The position numbers and the translations under genes were made by a program. The notes under the pieces were generated by a model, which saw nothing but the letters and a program-made list of their open reading frames with translations, did no database searches and was not told the DNA's origin. This document shows, piece by piece, positions 60,520 through 64,000 of a stretch of DNA of 64,000 bases; position 1 is the first letter of the stretch; each line of letters opens with the position of its first letter. The DNA comes from Pseudoscleropodium purum (lineage: Eukaryota > Streptophyta > Bryopsida > Hypnales > Brachytheciaceae). Location: positions 40,176,001-40,240,000 of the forward strand of contig OZ017797.1 in assembly GCA_963969395.1 (NCBI GenBank), given 5' to 3'.

Positions 60520-61236
60520 GGATCATTGCAAGAAACACTAGCCATTTTGAGTAGCATTTTCTTGAAACCTATATTTTTGCCACAAAGTACAATGAGTACT
60601 ACATAGCAGAACATTTCAACCATTGATTGGAAAAATCAATTGCATATAGTATTCTTGGGCTACTTGCAAGTAGTGAAACAATATTATAGGGAAAAAAAAG
60701 ACAAATTGTCACAGAAAATAGAAACAATGAGGTAAAATTTATAATAAATAAAAAACCAAGAACAAAAAAATCCTACAAATTGTCTATTTGAGAAGACTCG
60801 ATGGTGATCAAAATTCACCAAAAAAATAAAGTTGACACCATTTTCAATGTTCAAAAGTGCTTGTGCAAGGGAGCCCTATTTGCATGGGCCTAAAGGACAT
60901 AAAATAATATATTTTTAGTAGCCCCTTAGTAGGCATACGCCCACCTAGTGTCAAAATAGACCACCAAAATTTCAACCCTAAATCATTCGATTTGGGTACT
61001 CCAAACATAGTAAAAATCCTTGAATCATAAAGTGTGACAAATTAACAAAATTGAATTTTAAATGTAAAATGATTTTCTTAATTTCTAAAAAACAAAGGAT
61101 CTAATATCCATCAAGTTAAATATTTCAAATAAAAATTTCAAATTTTTAGGATTAGGGATTTAAAACTTATATTAAAAGACAACAACATCACTCCAATTGT
61201 GACGGAAAAGAGGACCGGTGTTTCTTGCAATGATCC
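60520..61236. mobile_element. Non-autonomous TIR element, 717 bp
   Basis: Perfect 19-bp terminal inverted repeats: GGATCATTGCAAGAAACAC at 60520-60538 and its inverse complement at 61218-61236. It shares ends and interior blocks with the host element at 40260-58592 and contains the unoccupied TTAA site at about 61058-61061. No transposase. I could not fix the target duplication: the bases outside the repeats are similar but not clearly duplicated. Confidence 0.75.
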
Positions 61237-64000
61237 CATTGTGTCTCAATTATTGACTACTTGTTTTATAGTATACTAATAATCAAATTTAGTGCTTGCA
61301 ATAGTAATTACAAATTTTAACGTTAACACTATTAATAAATGACAACAATGTTGTTAATATTTTTTTCTCTCTTTAAAAGTGGTTGGTTTTAGTTAGTCAA
61401 AAAAGAAAAATTAAAAGCTAACTTGGATCTCAAATTTGGGTCAAGAAGATAGCCTTGGTGGTATGTGGAAGCAAGTTTCTACTTGGGTTTGGTCACATTA
61501 CACTCATAAAGATTTTTAACTTGCAACAAGTTGAAAAAAATATATATCTCAAGGACTTTGTCTTCTCAATATAATCCAAAAAAGAGATGGCACTTCGAAT
61601 TGCGACTAGCTAATCATGCCAATATACATTGTGTCTCTCTAAGCAAGCCATATAATACATTTTATGAACATTAAACTCAATGTTGCTAATGTTATTGACA
61701 CCATATGTCAACATGAGCTCTAATTGTCAACTAAATGAGAATTAGTGAGTTATGTCATAGAATAAGTAATATTGTAGGTACCATAACTCTAAATTTCATT
61801 ATTAGTGCATTATTTGACTAGGTGCAATACAAATTGTATCATTCTTGAATTTCCTAAAATTGTTATGAAGAGAACTTCGATATTTGGTTCAAAATTTTTA
61901 CAACTTAGAAAAATATTGTATGTATCAAAATTGAATTTTTCAAATCAATTGTTATTTGATAATCTTGTATTGGACTTGCTTTAAGAATGATTAGTAGTAA
62001 ATTTGCAGTAGTGTTCATAGCATTGATGGATTTTCAATCTTGATCTTGAAGTTAAATAACCTTAGAAGTAGTAATTAACTATTATTTGATTTGAATCATA
62101 TAAAAATCTTTTTGATGGATAGTACTCTTATTTTTTTAAATAGTTATATAAGAAAATCATGATTTAGAAAAATGCCCAAGGGCTATAAGAAGTCAATCCA
62201 CATATTAAATGCTCAAAATTTATAATCTTAAATTTTGCATTAGAACATCAAAATCTTAGAAAATGCATGTGTAAAATTCTTTGAGAATTTATCAACAAGA
62301 TTCAACTTTTGGTCATGATTAAATTTATATTTTTACTTGAAAAAAGGTGAATCCAAATTTTCAAATTTTTGGATCATTCTATTGAAAATTTCTTTAAAAA
62401 TAATATTTGAATATCAGTGAATACATCAAACTTTCATAATAACATTGTAATGTAATTTGTGAAGAAAGAGATTGAGTTTACCTAGGCTTGCAAACTTGAG
62501 GTTGTATCAAAAAAATATCTTAAAAAATTAAAAGTATATTATTAAAGATCAAAATAGGATTCAATCTTGCATTTTTCAATCATTAATAAATGGTTGGAGG
62601 AAAATCTATAAGTTGTAAAGAACTTTTAGAATCCAAAATTATGTTTCTCAATTCAACAATTATATTTTCTAGTTCCTAATTAATCATTAGAAAGAACAAT
62701 ATTCATTCATTAAAAAAACCCTGTCAAATTTAAGTACCAAAAAATAGAATTTTGAAGATATAAACACTTACAAACAATTTCATATAATTTTTTAGTAGAG
62801 ATTTAAATCATATATAAATGGAATTTGAGAGGTGAAAGTTAAATTCTATTCCCACCATTCGTTTTTTTGAGAGAAATTTGAAAAGAGTTAAATTATTATA
62901 TTTAAATGAGGTCTCAAACTTTTCTAATATCATGCTTACTAAGTTTTGAGCATGAGTGGTAATGCTTCTACTTTGCCCCAAATTATTCCATATTCTTTGG
63001 ATGCTTGCAATGCATGATGATGAAAACATTGTAGTCAACATAATCATATTGTTAACAACAAATTCAAAATTAGTCAAGATAACATTGCTAAATTTATTTT
63101 CAATTTATTTTTTTTGTAAACAATAAGAGTGTTATTTTTAGCACATTAAATGTAGATGTAACACAATTTTTCAAATTTTTGGATCCACATATGTACTAGT
63201 GTTTATTATGTATAACATGAAAATAATCTTTGTGGTTTATTGTTTGCATCCTATTAGTGATAATGTGGTATTTAATAGAAACACTTGTCGCATCACCATA
63301 CTAATAATGATATTTAGTGTTACCTACACACTAAGTTGATCTTAAAATGCTATAAGATTTTACACTTGATGAATATTTCTACCAACTATATTCATAGAGT
63401 TGAACAATATCGACAAATATTTGTTTTTTGCAAAAATATTTCCAAAAAAAAATAAAATTATAACTCTTTTAAATCAAATTGGATAGTCAATACAAAATAT
63501 CATTTATACTATATTTGTGGCAAAAAATTATATCGCTTTTGATAAAATTAGCCTTAGTAACTAGAAATAATAACATTCATTGCATAAAACATTTTGCATA
63601 AGGTGCTTTTGTACTAGTGGAGGCAAGTTTTATACAATAGTGTATTTTTGAATAATGAAAATATTCACTAAGTGCTAGATAAAAGACATGGTAGTGATAC
63701 AATTTAAACAACACTAGTCATTTGAGAGGTGTCAACTTGTGTAATTGCAAGAAATGTTTGTACTATTTTTTGTCACATGTCTATTTTTTTTTTTAGCCAT
63801 AGCTTTTGCATTATGACTCCAAATGATTCAAATTTTAGGGGTAAAGTATTCATAATTATTAGATACCTTGTCTAATTTTTTTCTTATATTTTAAAAATAA
63901 AATTCACTATGTAATAATAGCACCTATTTGAATGTCACCCTTGTCAATTTGGAAGATGGCGAGTAGTACTATTTTTAGCCCTCAAAAATGAATATTGGAG
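61237..64000. other. AT-rich DNA, nothing assigned
   Basis: About 2.8 kb with no supported ORF (the minus frame at 62808-63077 is low-complexity), no RNA gene and no repeat boundary that I can defend. Confidence 0.45.

Overview
The window looks like intergenic nuclear DNA from a land plant with a large, repeat-rich genome. The evidence is a Ty3/gypsy element with a plant-type tRNA-Asp primer site, hAT-type and TTAA-type MITEs, very AT-rich filler, and in-frame stops of the kind left by CHG/CG methylation decay. I cannot tell gymnosperm, fern, lycophyte or another lineage from this sequence alone. I see no host protein gene, tRNA or rRNA in 64 kb; every coding stretch I recognise is transposon-derived, and all but two short upstream ORFs are visibly broken.

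Layout. 1-9400: mostly unassigned, with two islands of higher GC (about 1-1800 and 8150-9350); the second holds a 35-bp inverted repeat and microsatellites. 9400-21600: AT-rich DNA with several copies of a ~0.8-0.9 kb TTAA-ended MITE, foldback elements, and a fossil Tc1-type transposase (about 12990-13433) followed by three ~180-bp tandem repeats. 21600-29170: a ~71-bp minisatellite of roughly 47 copies, split in three by two solo LTRs (22163-24491 and 25957-27798). 29735-30290: a decayed non-LTR reverse transcriptase. 30442-32745: a second LTR of the 22163-24491 family, inverted relative to it, carrying a GC-rich 280-bp hAT-type MITE and followed by a primer site and a decayed internal region. 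34700-40260: AT-rich, with two small tandem-repeat loci.

40280-56616: a 16.3-kb Ty3/gypsy retrotransposon on the minus strand, with 5-bp target duplications, LTRs differing by about 5 substitutions plus one indel, a tRNA-Asp primer site, two ORFs upstream of gag, gag-pro-RT-RNaseH-IN, and a long coiled-coil ORF after pol. Its LTRs and ~4.3 kb of its 3' half are saturated with a near-palindromic GCTTAAGC-type motif. It lies just inside one end of an older terminal-inverted-repeat element, which also contains a 916-bp TTAA MITE; an unoccupied paralogue of that site sits at about 61058.

58592-64000: further foldback/TIR elements (59541-60115, 60520-61236), then AT-rich DNA with nothing I can assign.

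The most interesting items are the motif-saturated retrotransposon with its captured-looking 3' ORF, the TTAA-target MITE family with an internal empty-site proof, the Tc1-type transposase fossil in a plant, and the contrast between young LTRs and heavily broken coding regions whose stops are mostly TAG.
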